Part shown: piece after piece, positions 8,916 through 18,068 of the stretch | How the letters are laid out: every line of letters begins with the position of its first letter | Numbering within the stretch: position 1 is the first letter of the stretch | NCBI GenBank assembly: GCA_039819165.1 | Contig: JBCBSM010000001.1 | Location: forward strand, 1,550,001-1,614,000 | Source: Planctomycetota bacterium | GTDB lineage: Bacteria > Planctomycetota > Phycisphaerae > Phycisphaerales > UBA1924 | Reading direction: 5' to 3' | DNA length: 64,000 nucleotides | Program-made: the position numbers and the translations under genes | The notes under the pieces: generated by a model | The model's database searches: none | The model's input: the letters and a program-made list of their open reading frames with translations, nothing else | What the model was told of the DNA's origin: nothing

Positions 8916-9917
8916 ATGCGAGATCGATGCGGCCGATTGTTCGGATCTCGTTCGTGGCTGGTTGGAATCGTGGCGGCCTGCGCGTCCGCTGCCTCTGGAC
9001 AGGTAGTGGTCAACGTGCCGCCGGATCCGGTGCCCGATGCGGCGTTCTTCGCGGCCAACCCGGGCGCGATCGTCAACGTCCACTCCGGCTTCGCCAGGTT
9101 CGCGAACTGCGCCATCGGCGTGTGCGATTCGTTCGACTTCAACGGCGCGACAATCAACGTGTTCGAGGATGCGATCGTCAGCATTCGGGTGGGCGTCTAC
9201 GGCAACATAAACGTCTTCGGCGGGACGCTCTCGAGCGTATCGCTGGTGGGCTGCAACCTGCTCTCCGTCGACGGCGCGATCCTCGGCGGTTTCGGGATGT
9301 CCGACGACCCGCAGGATCCCCTGGGCGTCGAGGCGAGGCTGGTGCGCACGACCGGCCAGCTCGTGACGTTCGGCAACATGGGCTCGGTCTCCATCTTTGG
9401 CGGCGACTACGACATATTGGTCCTCGACGCCACCGTCGGCACAGACGAGCGGTCTCCGGCCCGCATCGAGGGGGCCAGCATCGACTCGTTCCGCGCGATC
9501 GAGTACGAGGTGGACATCGACGATGCAACGCTGGGCGCGTACGCCCAGATGGACACCAACACGCACGCCACGATCGCCACCAGCGACTTCGACGTGCCGC
9601 TGATCGTCGATTGCGGCCGCAGTCCGGGGACCACCGAGCTCACCTTCGAGGTCGTCCGGGCCCAGCACCAAACACTCGAGGATCTCATCCTGGGCCGGGA
9701 GGGCACCGTCTACGAGGGGTCGGTCGGGGAGGTCTTCGAGGTGCCGCAGCGAGAGGGCTTCCTCACCATCGAGTTCGCCAACGGCGACGAACGCATGCTG
9801 GAAGTCGGCACGAGCATCTTCTCCGCCGACGTGTCGGTGTGCGGCACCGCTGCCTTCTTGTTCGTCGAGATCGTCGAGCCACGGCCGGCCAACCGGTTCT
9901 CGAGGCGGGCGCCCTAG
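8916..9917 (+). CDS. secreted protein of unknown function
   Basis: The 333-residue protein begins MRDRCGRLFGSRSWLVGIV and has a signal peptide ending near ASAASGQ. The mature part is acidic and rich in beta-strand-type repeats (ATINVFEDAIVSIRVGVYGNINVFGG, GSVSIFGGDYDILVL), suggesting a right-handed beta-helix or similar passenger fold. Four or five cysteines are scattered in it. Unlike most secreted proteins in the window it lacks the dockerin-like tail, and no sorting signal such as PEP-CTERM is visible. The upstream AT-rich region and the ribosome binding site support the start. No function can be assigned. Confidence 0.75.
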   Translation: MRDRCGRLFGSRSWLVGIVAACASAASGQVVVNVPPDPVPDAAFFAANPGAIVNVHSGFARFANCAIGVCDSFDFNGATINVFEDAIVSIRVGVYGNINVFGGTLSSVSLVGCNLLSVDGAILGGFGMSDDPQDPLGVEARLVRTTGQLVTFGNMGSVSIFGGDYDILVLDATVGTDERSPARIEGASIDSFRAIEYEVDIDDATLGAYAQMDTNTHATIATSDFDVPLIVDCGRSPGTTELTFEVVRAQHQTLEDLILGREGTVYEGSVGEVFEVPQREGFLTIEFANGDERMLEVGTSIFSADVSVCGTAAFLFVEIVEPRPANRFSRRAP

Positions 9918-9926
9918 GCCCCGGCT

Positions 9927-10751
9927 CTACCGCATCCGCCGAGCCAGCACGCCGAGCGTCCCCGCCAGTCCGGCACGAGCGACCTCGAACGCCGCCTGCG
10001 GATCGGTGCCGCGGCGGAACTCGACCGTCAGCGTCGCGATGCCTCGATCGAGGCCGGCGTAGCTGCCCAGCGAACCCGGCGGGTTCGTGAAGTCGGCCTG
10101 CACCCGCCAGCGTGGATCGACGGTGCGGGCCGCGGCGACGAAGGCGTGCGCAAGATCGTCCGCGGGGCCGTCGGGATCGACCAGCGGCCCGCCCCGCATC
10201 GAGTGCAGCACGATGATCGCGTCGGGGTCAAACGCGAGCAAGTGCTCGTGCACGGCGGCGGTCTCGGGCTCGCTCAGGGGTGCGGGGCCGCGGGTGCGGC
10301 CGGGCCGGAAGTTGCCGGCGGGCCAGTTGCGGTTGAGGTCCACGCCCCGCGCGTTCGAGCGGCGGCGCTGCTCGTAGCCGTCGGGGTTCATGCTCGGGAT
10401 GGCGTGCAGCGTGATCACGTGGTCCATGCCGGCGGCGACGAGGGCGGCCCACAGGTCGTCAAAGCGATCGAACGCCTCGGCCTCGTCACCGTGGATGAGG
10501 CCGATGAGCAGCACGCGGATCGGGCCGCGGCCGTGGGTGCGCAGCTCGAGGGGCCGTCCGAGCGCCGATCGTCCCAGCAGCAACAATCCAGCGATCTCTG
10601 GAGCCGCTCCGCCCTCGCTGGCAAAGATCGGCGTGCGAGGAGGAGGGGGGGCGTCCATCCCCGGCGCACGACCATCGATCTTTTCCGCGGCACAGCCCGC
10701 GAGCCACACGGTGCAACACGCGGCGAGCGGTGCCAGCAGCCGCCGCTTCAT
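9927..10751 (-). CDS. M14-family zinc carboxypeptidase-like lipoprotein
   Basis: The 274-residue protein starts MKRRLLAPLAACC and has a lipobox LAGC, so it is predicted to be an extracytoplasmic lipoprotein. The domain matches M14 peptidases of the MpaA/DUF2817 kind. It has the zinc motif HGDE (HxxE), the substrate-binding stretch NPDGYEQRRRSNARGVDLNRNWP, a later histidine in IIVLHSMRG and a catalytic-type glutamate in TLTVEFRRG. It probably trims peptides such as murein tripeptides or side chains; the substrate is inferred. Its ATG overlaps the stop of the upstream ATP-grasp gene (10748-10751), showing translational coupling. Confidence 0.82.
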   Translation of the reverse strand: MKRRLLAPLAACCTVWLAGCAAEKIDGRAPGMDAPPPPRTPIFASEGGAAPEIAGLLLLGRSALGRPLELRTHGRGPIRVLLIGLIHGDEAEAFDRFDDLWAALVAAGMDHVITLHAIPSMNPDGYEQRRRSNARGVDLNRNWPAGNFRPGRTRGPAPLSEPETAAVHEHLLAFDPDAIIVLHSMRGGPLVDPDGPADDLAHAFVAAARTVDPRWRVQADFTNPPGSLGSYAGLDRGIATLTVEFRRGTDPQAAFEVARAGLAGTLGVLARRMR

Positions 10752-11698
10752 GGACCCACCCGGTTGTAGATCGCATCCGCGAAGCGATCGGCGGCCTCGG
10801 GGTGCATGTCCAGGAACAGCTCGGGCTCGATAAGCTCGAGCTCGCCGAGCAGCGGATCGCCATCGTCGCCGGGCACGAGATCGACGCGGGCGTACAGCGG
10901 CATCTCGCCGTGGATCGCCCGCCAGGCGTCGAGCGAGCGTTCGGCCACGTCTCGCTGGGCGTCGGTCGCCTCGACGAGCTCGTACCGGCCGCCGAAGTCG
11001 CTCTGGCTGCGGAAGTCGCCGGCCTTGGGAATCTTGCGGACGGCGTGGGACAACTCGCCGTCGAAGTAGACGAGGGAGGTCTCGCCGTCGGTGGTCACGC
11101 GATGGAGGAAGGGCTGCAGCAGCACGCCCCGCGGGGTCATGATGCGCTGGACGTGCTCGCGCAGGCGGGACGCGTCGCGGGCGTCGAACCTGGCCAAGCC
11201 CGCGGCGGCGGCCCCCACCACGGGCTTGGCGATGACCGCATCCCATTCATTGCCGGTCGCGTGCTCGATCTGCGCGTCCCAGTCCGCGTGCGTCGCCAGC
11301 AGCGTGGGCACGATCGGAACGCCTCGATCCGCCAACTGGTGCATGTAGGTCTTCGCGAGGTTCGCCAGGATCGCCTGGCCACCATTCGCGAGGCGATCCG
11401 AGCGACCCAGCTCGCGGACCCAGGCCTCGAACTCGTCGGCGCGGTCCCAGTAATCCCACGGCGTCCGCAGCACCACGAAGTCGAGCACCTGCACGACGTC
11501 GCGGAGCCCGTCGACGTCCTTCGCTTCGCCCAGCAGGCCCGCGAGGTCGTCCCAGGCCACGAGCGTGACGGCGGCCCCGTATCGCACGAGGGCCTGCGCC
11601 AGCTTGCCCTCCGAGGCGTGATCGATGTGGTCGTGGTGGCGGCACGTGACCAGGCCGATCCGCGGCGTCGTGTCGTGCGCAGCGGGTCGCTCGCTCAC
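10748..11698 (-). CDS. ATP-grasp ligase (glutathione synthetase/RimK-like)
   Basis: The 316-residue cytosolic protein starts with GTG at 11698, inside the stop of the carboxyltransferase gene, and ends overlapping the start of the M14 gene. Family features include the N-terminal LVTCRHHDHIDHASEGKLAQ, the RTPWDYWDRADEFEAWV motif, the ATP-grasp lysine in DAVIAKPVVGAAAAG, and the metal-binding C-terminus YARVDLVPGDDGDPLLGELELIEPELF. Proteins of this type (DcsG, prokaryotic GshB-like) ligate a carboxylate to an amine or thiol through an acyl phosphate. The substrate here is unknown. The operon context does not resolve it but suggests a peptide- or amino-acid-linked product. Confidence 0.83.
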   Translation of the reverse strand: MSERPAAHDTTPRIGLVTCRHHDHIDHASEGKLAQALVRYGAAVTLVAWDDLAGLLGEAKDVDGLRDVVQVLDFVVLRTPWDYWDRADEFEAWVRELGRSDRLANGGQAILANLAKTYMHQLADRGVPIVPTLLATHADWDAQIEHATGNEWDAVIAKPVVGAAAAGLARFDARDASRLREHVQRIMTPRGVLLQPFLHRVTTDGETSLVYFDGELSHAVRKIPKAGDFRSQSDFGGRYELVEATDAQRDVAERSLDAWRAIHGEMPLYARVDLVPGDDGDPLLGELELIEPELFLDMHPEAADRFADAIYNRVGP

Positions 11699-13458
11699 GT
11701 CTGGAGCACCCCGGTCTTGAATTCGCGGCTGTAGTCCCAGCCCTGGTTGGCGGCCGCAAGTGCGTCGACCAGTTCCTCGCGGGTGCGGTGCGGCTCGATG
11801 ATGCGGTCCACCCAGCCCCGAGCGGCGCCGTAGCGGATGTCCTGCTGCTCGCTGTAGCTGGCGCGGACGGCGGCGAGGATCTGCTGGTGGGTCTCCTCGT
11901 CGATCTCCTCGCCCTTGCGCTGGCGGCTGCGCTCCTCGATCATGGCGAGGGTGCCGCTGGCCTGGGCGGCGCCCATCACGGCACACTTGCTGCCGGGCCA
12001 GGCGAGGCTCAGGAACGGCTCGAAGGCCCGCCCGCACATGGCGTAGTTGCCCGCGCCGTAGCTGCTGCCGGTGATCACGACGATCTTGGGCACCACGCAG
12101 TTGCTCATGGCGTTGACCATCTTGGCGCCGGCGCGGATGATGCCGCCCTGCTCGCTATCGCGGCCGACCATGAAGCCCGTCGTGTCGTGCAGGAAGACGA
12201 TGGGCACCTTTCGCTGGTTGCAGTCCATGATGAAGCGGGCGGCCTTGTCGGCGCTGTCGTCGTAGATCACCCGCGGCATATTGGCGGCGGTGCTCGGGCC
12301 GGCCTTGCCGCCGGGCTGCGTCCGCTCGGTCAGGGCGCCTTGGTTGGCGACGATGCCGCACGCGTGCCCGCCGAGGCGGGCGTAGCCGCAGACGACCGAC
12401 TGGCCGTACTCGGCCTTGTACTCGTCGAAATCGGGCTCGAGGCTCTCGTGGCCCTCGGCGTTGGGCAGCGCCCGGGCATCGACGATGCAGGCCAGGATCT
12501 CCTTGGCGTCGTACTGCTGGCCGGCCTTGTCGGTGAAGATCTCGTAGACGTCCTCGGCGGTGCGCAGCGGCGGGATGGCCTCCGCGGGTGCGTTCTCCGG
12601 GGCTTCGACGGCCTGCTTGCCCACGACTTCCCGCACCCGCACGAGGCAGGCCTCGTCATCGGGCTCCTTGAAGTCGATGGTGCCGCTGATCGCCGCGTGC
12701 ATGTCGGCGCCGCCGAGTTCCTCGTCGCTGACGTCCTGGCCGATGGCGGCCTTGACCAGCGCCGGGCCCGCGAGGTAGAGGCCGCTGCCCTCGGTCATGA
12801 GCAGCGTGTCGCAGAGCACCGGCAGGTAGCCCCCACCGGCGACGCAGTAGCCCATGATGGCCGCCGTCTGGCGGATGCCCTCGGCGCTCAGCACGCTGTT
12901 GAGGTAGAAGATGCGGCCGAAGTCATCGGTGTCGGGGAACACGTCCTCCTGTAGCGGCAGGTAGACGCCCGCGCTATCGACGAGGTAGATCAGCGGCAGC
13001 CGGGCCATCCGGGCGACGTGCTGGGCGCGGATGATCTTCTTGCAGGTCATCGGGAAGAACGCGCCGGCCTTGACCGTGGCGTCGTTGGCGATGATGACGT
13101 GCCGGCGGCCCTGCACGACGCCGATGCCGGTGACCACGCCCGCCGCCGGCGCCCCGCCGTGCTCGGCGTACATGCCATTGGCGGTCCACAGCCCGAGTTC
13201 CTGGAAGCCGGGGATCTCGTCGGCGTGCGGGTCGACGGAGCGTGGGTCGATCGCGCCGCCGCCCACCGGATCGACCAGGCGAGCGACCCGCTCGCGGGCC
13301 GTCAGGCGGCCCTTGGCGTGCTGGCGATCGATGGCCTTCGCGCCGCCGCCGGCGCGGATCGAGGCGGCTTGCTCGGCGAACTCACCGGCGCGTCCGCGGA
13401 GCGTGGCGTTCGGGTCTTGTTGCGTCTTTTTCTCGGCAACCTGCTCGCTCACCCGCAT
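11695..13458 (-). CDS. acyl-CoA carboxylase, carboxyltransferase (beta) subunit
   Basis: The 587-residue protein belongs to the biotin-dependent carboxyltransferases (methylcrotonyl-/propionyl-CoA carboxylase beta type). It shows the N-terminal crotonase half (KGRLTARERVARLVD, YLVDSAGVYLPLQ, GYCVAGGGYLPVLCD) and the C-terminal half (FLHDTTGFMVGRDSEQGGIIRAGAKM, GSSYGAGNYAMCGRAFEPFL, CAVMGAAQASGTLAMIEER). The motifs look nearest to methylcrotonyl-CoA carboxylase. It transfers CO2 from carboxybiotin to an acyl-CoA, in branched-chain amino-acid or propionate metabolism. No biotin carboxylase or biotin carrier is adjacent, so the alpha subunit must be elsewhere. Downstream it is coupled by GTGA to the ATP-grasp gene. 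Confidence 0.9.
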   Translation of the reverse strand: MRVSEQVAEKKTQQDPNATLRGRAGEFAEQAASIRAGGGAKAIDRQHAKGRLTARERVARLVDPVGGGAIDPRSVDPHADEIPGFQELGLWTANGMYAEHGGAPAAGVVTGIGVVQGRRHVIIANDATVKAGAFFPMTCKKIIRAQHVARMARLPLIYLVDSAGVYLPLQEDVFPDTDDFGRIFYLNSVLSAEGIRQTAAIMGYCVAGGGYLPVLCDTLLMTEGSGLYLAGPALVKAAIGQDVSDEELGGADMHAAISGTIDFKEPDDEACLVRVREVVGKQAVEAPENAPAEAIPPLRTAEDVYEIFTDKAGQQYDAKEILACIVDARALPNAEGHESLEPDFDEYKAEYGQSVVCGYARLGGHACGIVANQGALTERTQPGGKAGPSTAANMPRVIYDDSADKAARFIMDCNQRKVPIVFLHDTTGFMVGRDSEQGGIIRAGAKMVNAMSNCVVPKIVVITGSSYGAGNYAMCGRAFEPFLSLAWPGSKCAVMGAAQASGTLAMIEERSRQRKGEEIDEETHQQILAAVRASYSEQQDIRYGAARGWVDRIIEPHRTREELVDALAAANQGWDYSREFKTGVLQT

Positions 13459-13559
13459 TCTCCCTTCGTCGCGAGCGGCACCTTCCGGTAGGCTCTGCGG
13501 TGGGCAGCGTAGCGAGGCTGCCCGGCCACAGCCCGAGCATCACACCGGGAGCCAGCCCC

Positions 13560-14036
13560 ATGCGGATGACCATGAGCACGCACATCGACGCCGACCCGGA
13601 CACGGTCTTCGAGGCCACCACTCGGTTTGCGACCGCGGCGGACTTCATCGGCGGCATCGACAAGGTCGAGATGCTCACCGATGGGCCCGTGGGCGTGGGC
13701 ACCCGCTTCCGCGAGACCCGGACGTTCTTCGGCAAGACCGCCACCGAGGTGATGGAGGTCACCGACTTCCGGCCCGGCGAGAGCTACACGCTCGGAGCGG
13801 CGTCCAACGGGTGCATCTACCAGACGATCGTCCGCTGCGTGCCCGAGGACGGCGGCACCCGCCTGGAGTACGACTTCTCGGGCGAGCCGCAGGGCCTGAT
13901 TGGCAAGCTGACGGCCCCGCTGATGGCGCTCGCCCTGGGCGGCACCATGCGCAAGTGCCTGGCAAAGGACCTCGAGGACATCAAGGCCAGCGTCGAATCG
14001 GGCGGCGACGCCCCCGAGAGCGCCGCGCTGGCCTAG
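13560..14036 (+). CDS. SRPBCC (START-like) family protein
   Basis: The 158-residue protein starts MRMTMSTHIDADPDTVFEATTRF. It has the usual START/polyketide-cyclase pattern: an N-terminal strand followed by a short helix, then FIGGIDKVEMLTDGPVGVGTRFRETRTFFG, EVMEVTDFRPGESYTL and a long C-terminal helix (GTMRKCLAKDLEDIKASVE). Such proteins bind hydrophobic ligands in a helix-grip cavity; the ligand is unknown. It is divergent from the carboxyltransferase gene, whose start is 101 bases away, so the two promoters probably share this gap. Confidence 0.82.
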   Translation: MRMTMSTHIDADPDTVFEATTRFATAADFIGGIDKVEMLTDGPVGVGTRFRETRTFFGKTATEVMEVTDFRPGESYTLGAASNGCIYQTIVRCVPEDGGTRLEYDFSGEPQGLIGKLTAPLMALALGGTMRKCLAKDLEDIKASVESGGDAPESAALA

Positions 14037-14124
14037 ACGGCACCGCCGAACCGCCGCATCCGTGCATGACGATGCACCACCGCAGGCCCATGCAACGCGG
14101 AATCGATCCGCCCGGAGAGATCTC

Positions 14125-15468
14125 ATGACACGCCCGCTCGACAGACTGCGCTCCGCGGCGATCGCCCTGGTGGTCGGCGCCGGCACGGTCGCGCTCGCCC
14201 AGGTCCAGGCTCACGTCCAGGACGAGCACCTCGACGCCGTCCTCGGCGAGCTGGCGGCCGACCGTGCGGCGTTCGCCGCGTCCGGCGGCGGCACCTACGA
14301 CCAGTGGATCGCCATGCAGCGAGACGCGCTCGCCAAGATCGACTTCGGCGGGCTCTCCATGCACCAGCTCGCCCGGCTCTACGGCGAGGCGCTTCTGGAC
14401 CGGCCCGACGGACGGAGACCGGCCCTCGATCGGCTCGACGCCCTGCGACCGATGGTGCGGGAGCACTCCGCCGAGGGCGCTGCGCTGGCGGCGCTGGAGT
14501 ACGGGCTTCGCGGCGCGCCCTCGCCGGAGCACCACCCGGACACCGAGCTGCAATCGAAGCTGCTGGGCCGTGCCGTCCGCCACGCCCACCTCCACGAAGC
14601 GATGGCCCGCGGCCTGACCCCGGGCTTCGTGAACGCGATCGAGCAGGCACGCGACCCGGAGGTTCTGCGTGCGCACCGCGACGCGATCGCGGACCTGCCG
14701 CGCATGGTGGTCGCCTCCCCGCCCCGGATGGCGGTCGAGGTGCGATCGCTGTGGAGCCTGCTGGGGCGGCTCGACCTCGACGCCGAGCAGCGAGAGGCCC
14801 ACCGCGTGATGCTCGTCGACTACCTGCGCCGCAGCGCCGAGGCCGCTGGGCCGGATGGCGGCGACGCGATCGCCGACGACGGCGAGCGTGCGTTCGTGCG
14901 GGACACGCTGGCGGTGCTGGACGGAGCATCGGCTCGCGGCACGCTCATCGGCCACGAGGCGCCGGAGATGACCATCGAGTGGTCGAGCGATGACTCCATC
15001 GCGTCTCTGGCGGATCTCCGAGGCAGCGTGGTGGTCCTCGACTTCTGGACGACGTGGTGCGGGCCGTGCCTCTCGAGCTTCCCCGATGTACAGGCCCTCA
15101 TCGATCACTACGAGGGCCTGCCGGTGCGGGTCATGGGCGTGACCAGCCTCCAGGGCAGGGTGTACAACCTGCGGAGCGACGGGCCGATCGACTGCGAGGA
15201 CGACCCGGCCGCGGAGCACGACCTCATGCCCGAGTTCATGGCGGAACGCAACATGACGTGGCCGGTCGTGTTCACGCGGCAGGACGTATTCAACCCGGAC
15301 TTCGGCGTGCGCGGCATTCCGCACGTCGCGATCATCGATGGCCGGGGGATCGTCCGGTACAACGGCCTGCACCCCGCGGCCCCGATGGCGGCCAAGACCG
15401 AGAAGATCGACGGCCTGCTCCGCGAGATGGGCGTCGAGCCGCCGGCCGGCGACGATCCCGACGGCTGA
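14125..15468 (+). CDS. exported TlpA-like thioredoxin-domain protein
   Basis: The 447-residue protein starts MTRPLDRLRSAAIALVVGAG with a signal peptide ending near ALAQ. The first ~270 residues are helical and Arg/Leu/Asp-rich with no family recognised. The C-terminal ~150 residues form an AhpC/TSA-TlpA-type thioredoxin domain: GHEAPEMTIEW, VVVLDFWTTWCGPCLSSFPDVQALI with an intact WCGPC near residue 310, and the cis-Pro-type GIPHVAIIDGRGIVRY. It probably acts as an extracytoplasmic thiol-disulfide reductase. GGAGAG (14114-14119) supports the start. It abuts the convergent AhpD-like gene with no gap. Confidence 0.85.
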   Translation: MTRPLDRLRSAAIALVVGAGTVALAQVQAHVQDEHLDAVLGELAADRAAFAASGGGTYDQWIAMQRDALAKIDFGGLSMHQLARLYGEALLDRPDGRRPALDRLDALRPMVREHSAEGAALAALEYGLRGAPSPEHHPDTELQSKLLGRAVRHAHLHEAMARGLTPGFVNAIEQARDPEVLRAHRDAIADLPRMVVASPPRMAVEVRSLWSLLGRLDLDAEQREAHRVMLVDYLRRSAEAAGPDGGDAIADDGERAFVRDTLAVLDGASARGTLIGHEAPEMTIEWSSDDSIASLADLRGSVVVLDFWTTWCGPCLSSFPDVQALIDHYEGLPVRVMGVTSLQGRVYNLRSDGPIDCEDDPAAEHDLMPEFMAERNMTWPVVFTRQDVFNPDFGVRGIPHVAIIDGRGIVRYNGLHPAAPMAAKTEKIDGLLREMGVEPPAGDDPDG

Positions 15469-16053
15469 TCAGCCGCTTGGCCGCGACTCCTCGGGCCACG
15501 CACCGGTCACCCCTTCGCCGGTGCCCAGCTCGGCCCCGAGCCCCAGCACGATGCGATTGGCGTAGGCGAAGTACGCCGCCGCCTGCGCGACGTCCACGAT
15601 CTCTCGGTCCGTGAGGCCTGCCGACCGCAGCGCCTCGACGTCGCGTTGCGCCACGCCCGCGGGGTCGCGTGTGAGCTTCTCGGCGTACTCGACCATCGCG
15701 CGCTCGCGTTCGGTCAGCCCGGACGCATCGCCGTCCTTCAGGGTGGCTGCGAGGGACTTGCGTTCCCCGGGCAGCAGGCGTGCCAGACCGGCGGCGTGGT
15801 GCTCCAGGCAGTACGTGCAGCCATTGAGCCGGCTGACGGCGACGCCCACGATCTCTCGCTCGGCCCGCGACACCGGACCGGGCCGGTGCATCGACTGGAC
15901 GTACAACGCGCAGTGGGCCGCGAGCGACTCGGGGTTGGCGCTGTGGACCTTCAGGACGTTGTCCACGGTGCCGTCTGGGTTGCCGAAGCGGCGGTAGAGC
16001 CCGGCCAGCTCGCCGGAGGCCTGCGACTCGGGCACGATCCGGACGTACGCCAT
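15469..16053 (-). CDS. AhpD/carboxymuconolactone decarboxylase-like (peroxidase-related) protein
   Basis: The 194-residue, all-helical protein is of the peroxidase-related (CMD) family. It has the conserved RAEREIVGVAVSRLNGCTYCLEHHA segment with the redox CxxCxxxH motif of AhpD, followed by LTERERAMVEYAEKLTRDPAGV and a second helical repeat (AGLTDREIVDVAQAAAYFAYANR). Known members take part in alkylhydroperoxide defence. Here there is no adjacent ahpC, so the electron donor is unknown. It is convergent with the thioredoxin-domain gene and divergent from aspS (79-base gap). Confidence 0.85.
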   Translation of the reverse strand: MAYVRIVPESQASGELAGLYRRFGNPDGTVDNVLKVHSANPESLAAHCALYVQSMHRPGPVSRAEREIVGVAVSRLNGCTYCLEHHAAGLARLLPGERKSLAATLKDGDASGLTERERAMVEYAEKLTRDPAGVAQRDVEALRSAGLTDREIVDVAQAAAYFAYANRIVLGLGAELGTGEGVTGAWPEESRPSG

Positions 16054-16132
16054 GGGGACACCGTAGCGCCGCCCCTACACTCCGCCCCGTGGCGAGCCCT
16101 CCCACCGCTGCCGCGGCCGGAGGGCGATTGCC

Positions 16133-18004
16133 ATGCTGAAGCGCACGACCGCGTGCGGCGAGCTCCGCGAGGCCAACGTCGGCGAGACCGTCAGCCTCGC
16201 GGGCTGGGTCAACAACTACCGCGACCACGGCTCGGGGCTGGTGTTCATCGACGTCCGCGACCACACGGGACTGACGCAGTTGGTCTTCGACAAGGAAGAT
16301 GCGCCGCACGAGGTGGTGGACGCGGCCGACAAGCTGCGCAACGAGGACGTGATCGCGGCCCGGGGACGGGTCCGCCTGCGAGACGGCGGCCCCAACCCGA
16401 AGCTGGCGACGGGCACCATCGAGGTGGTGGTCGAGGAGCTGCACACGCTGGCGAAGGCCGACACGCCGCCCTTCCAGCCCGGCGACGAGCAGAACCTGCC
16501 CGGGGAGGAGCTGCGCCTGAAGTACCGCTACCTCGACCTCCGCCGGCCCGCGATGCAGCGAACGCTCCGGACGCGGCACCGGGTGACCAAGATCGCGCGG
16601 GACTTCTTCGATGCGCTGGGGTTCATCGAGGTCGAGACGCCGAGCCTGTGCCGGTCGACGCCCGAGGGCGCGCGGGACTACCTCGTACCCAGCCGGCTGC
16701 AGCCCGGCGAGTTCTACGCGCTACCGCAGAGCCCGCAGCTGTTCAAGCAGATCCTGATGGTGGCCGGCGCCGACCGCTACATGCAGGTCTGCCGCTGCTT
16801 CCGCGATGAGGACCCCAGGGCCGACCGCCAGGCCGAGTTCAGCCAGATCGACCTCGAGCTGTCCTTCGTGGAGCGCGAGGACGTGCTGGAGATGATGGAG
16901 GCCTTCGCCCGCACGCTCTGGAAGGAGGTGCTGGGCGTCGAGGTCCCCGCCTTCCAGCGGATGACCTACCGCGAGGCGATGGACCGCTTCGGCATCGACC
17001 GGCCCGACCTGCGCTTCGGGCTCGAACTGGTGGACATCTCCGACCTGGCCGCGAAGACCGACTTCCGCGTCTTCGGCGATGCGCTCGCGAAGAACCCGGG
17101 CGAGGCGCCCGCCTTCCTGCGCAACGGCGGCGTGGTCAAGGCCATCCGCGTGCCGGGCGGGGCCGCCACGCTGACCCGCAAGCTGACCGACGGCTACACC
17201 GAGTTCGTCAAGCAGTTCGGCGCGGGCGGCGTGCCCGTCGCCAAGGTGGCCGAGAGCGGGTTCGAGACCGGCATCGCGCGGTTCGTCGAGCCGATCTTCG
17301 CGGACCTCAAGGAACGCATGGGGCTGGAAGCCGGCGACACCGTGCTCTTCGGCGCCGACGCGTACGACACCTGCACCAGGGCGCTGGGCGAGCTGCGGAT
17401 CAAGGTCGCCCGCGACCTGGGCCTCATCGACGAAAACCAATGGGCGTTCCTGTGGGTCGTCGACTTCCCGATGTTCGAGTTTGACGAGGGAGGCGGCCGC
17501 TACCACGCGCTGCACCATCCCTTCACGGCGCCGCGGTCCGACCAGATCGAGGACTTCCTGGCGGTGGACCCGGCCAACCGCGAGGCGGTCAAGGCCATCC
17601 TGAGCGACGGCTACGACATGGTGTGCAACGGCAGCGAGATCGGCGGCGGCTCGATCCGCATCCACCGCCGCGACGTGCAGCAGAAGGTCTTCGGGCTGCT
17701 CGGTCTGTCCGAGGAGGAGGCCCGGGAGAAGTTCAGCTTCCTGCTCGAGGCGCTGCGCTTCGGCGCGCCGCCGCACGGCGGCATCGCCTTCGGCCTGGAT
17801 CGGCTGGTGATGCACCTGGCGGGCACGGACAACATCCGTGACGTGATGGCGTTCCCCAAGACGCAGACCGGGGCGGACCTGATGACCGAGGCCCCGGCCG
17901 CCGTGGACGAGGCCCAGCTGCGAGACCTGCACATCCGCCTGGCGGACGAGGCCTCGCCGGCGGACTCCCGGGCGGGCCAACCGCTGAGCGTCGAAGCGAC
18001 GTAG
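16133..18004 (+). CDS. aspS: aspartyl-tRNA synthetase
   Basis: The 623-residue class II synthetase attaches aspartate to its tRNA. Its N-terminal OB-fold anticodon-binding domain is seen in VSLAGWVNNYRDHGSGLVFIDVRDHTG. Motif 2 lies in CRCFRDEDPRADRQAEFSQIDLELSF and motif 3 in GIAFGLDRLVMHLAG. A bacterial GAD insertion domain (about residues 290-430) lies between motifs 2 and 3, so this is the long bacterial form. The C-terminus is extended by ~20 low-complexity residues. A single aspS may be discriminating or non-discriminating; no Asp/Glu-amidotransferase genes lie in the window to decide. The ATG at 16133 fits the family start. Confidence 0.97.
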   Translation: MLKRTTACGELREANVGETVSLAGWVNNYRDHGSGLVFIDVRDHTGLTQLVFDKEDAPHEVVDAADKLRNEDVIAARGRVRLRDGGPNPKLATGTIEVVVEELHTLAKADTPPFQPGDEQNLPGEELRLKYRYLDLRRPAMQRTLRTRHRVTKIARDFFDALGFIEVETPSLCRSTPEGARDYLVPSRLQPGEFYALPQSPQLFKQILMVAGADRYMQVCRCFRDEDPRADRQAEFSQIDLELSFVEREDVLEMMEAFARTLWKEVLGVEVPAFQRMTYREAMDRFGIDRPDLRFGLELVDISDLAAKTDFRVFGDALAKNPGEAPAFLRNGGVVKAIRVPGGAATLTRKLTDGYTEFVKQFGAGGVPVAKVAESGFETGIARFVEPIFADLKERMGLEAGDTVLFGADAYDTCTRALGELRIKVARDLGLIDENQWAFLWVVDFPMFEFDEGGGRYHALHHPFTAPRSDQIEDFLAVDPANREAVKAILSDGYDMVCNGSEIGGGSIRIHRRDVQQKVFGLLGLSEEEAREKFSFLLEALRFGAPPHGGIAFGLDRLVMHLAGTDNIRDVMAFPKTQTGADLMTEAPAAVDEAQLRDLHIRLADEASPADSRAGQPLSVEAT

Positions 18005-18068
18005 GTGCGCGCTTCCCGCATCGCTGTTGGACTTCGACTCGAATGGACGCATCGGAGGAGGTTCCGCC

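Noticed and set aside
10748-11698. Biotin carboxylase partner for the adjacent carboxyltransferase
   Set aside because: It is an ATP-grasp protein but too short and with the WDY-type motif of GshB/DcsG-like ligases; no biotin-carrier domain.
15332-16579. Minus-strand frame of 415 residues across the AhpD-like gene and aspS
   Set aside because: Out of frame with the AhpD-like gene and antisense to conserved aspS residues.
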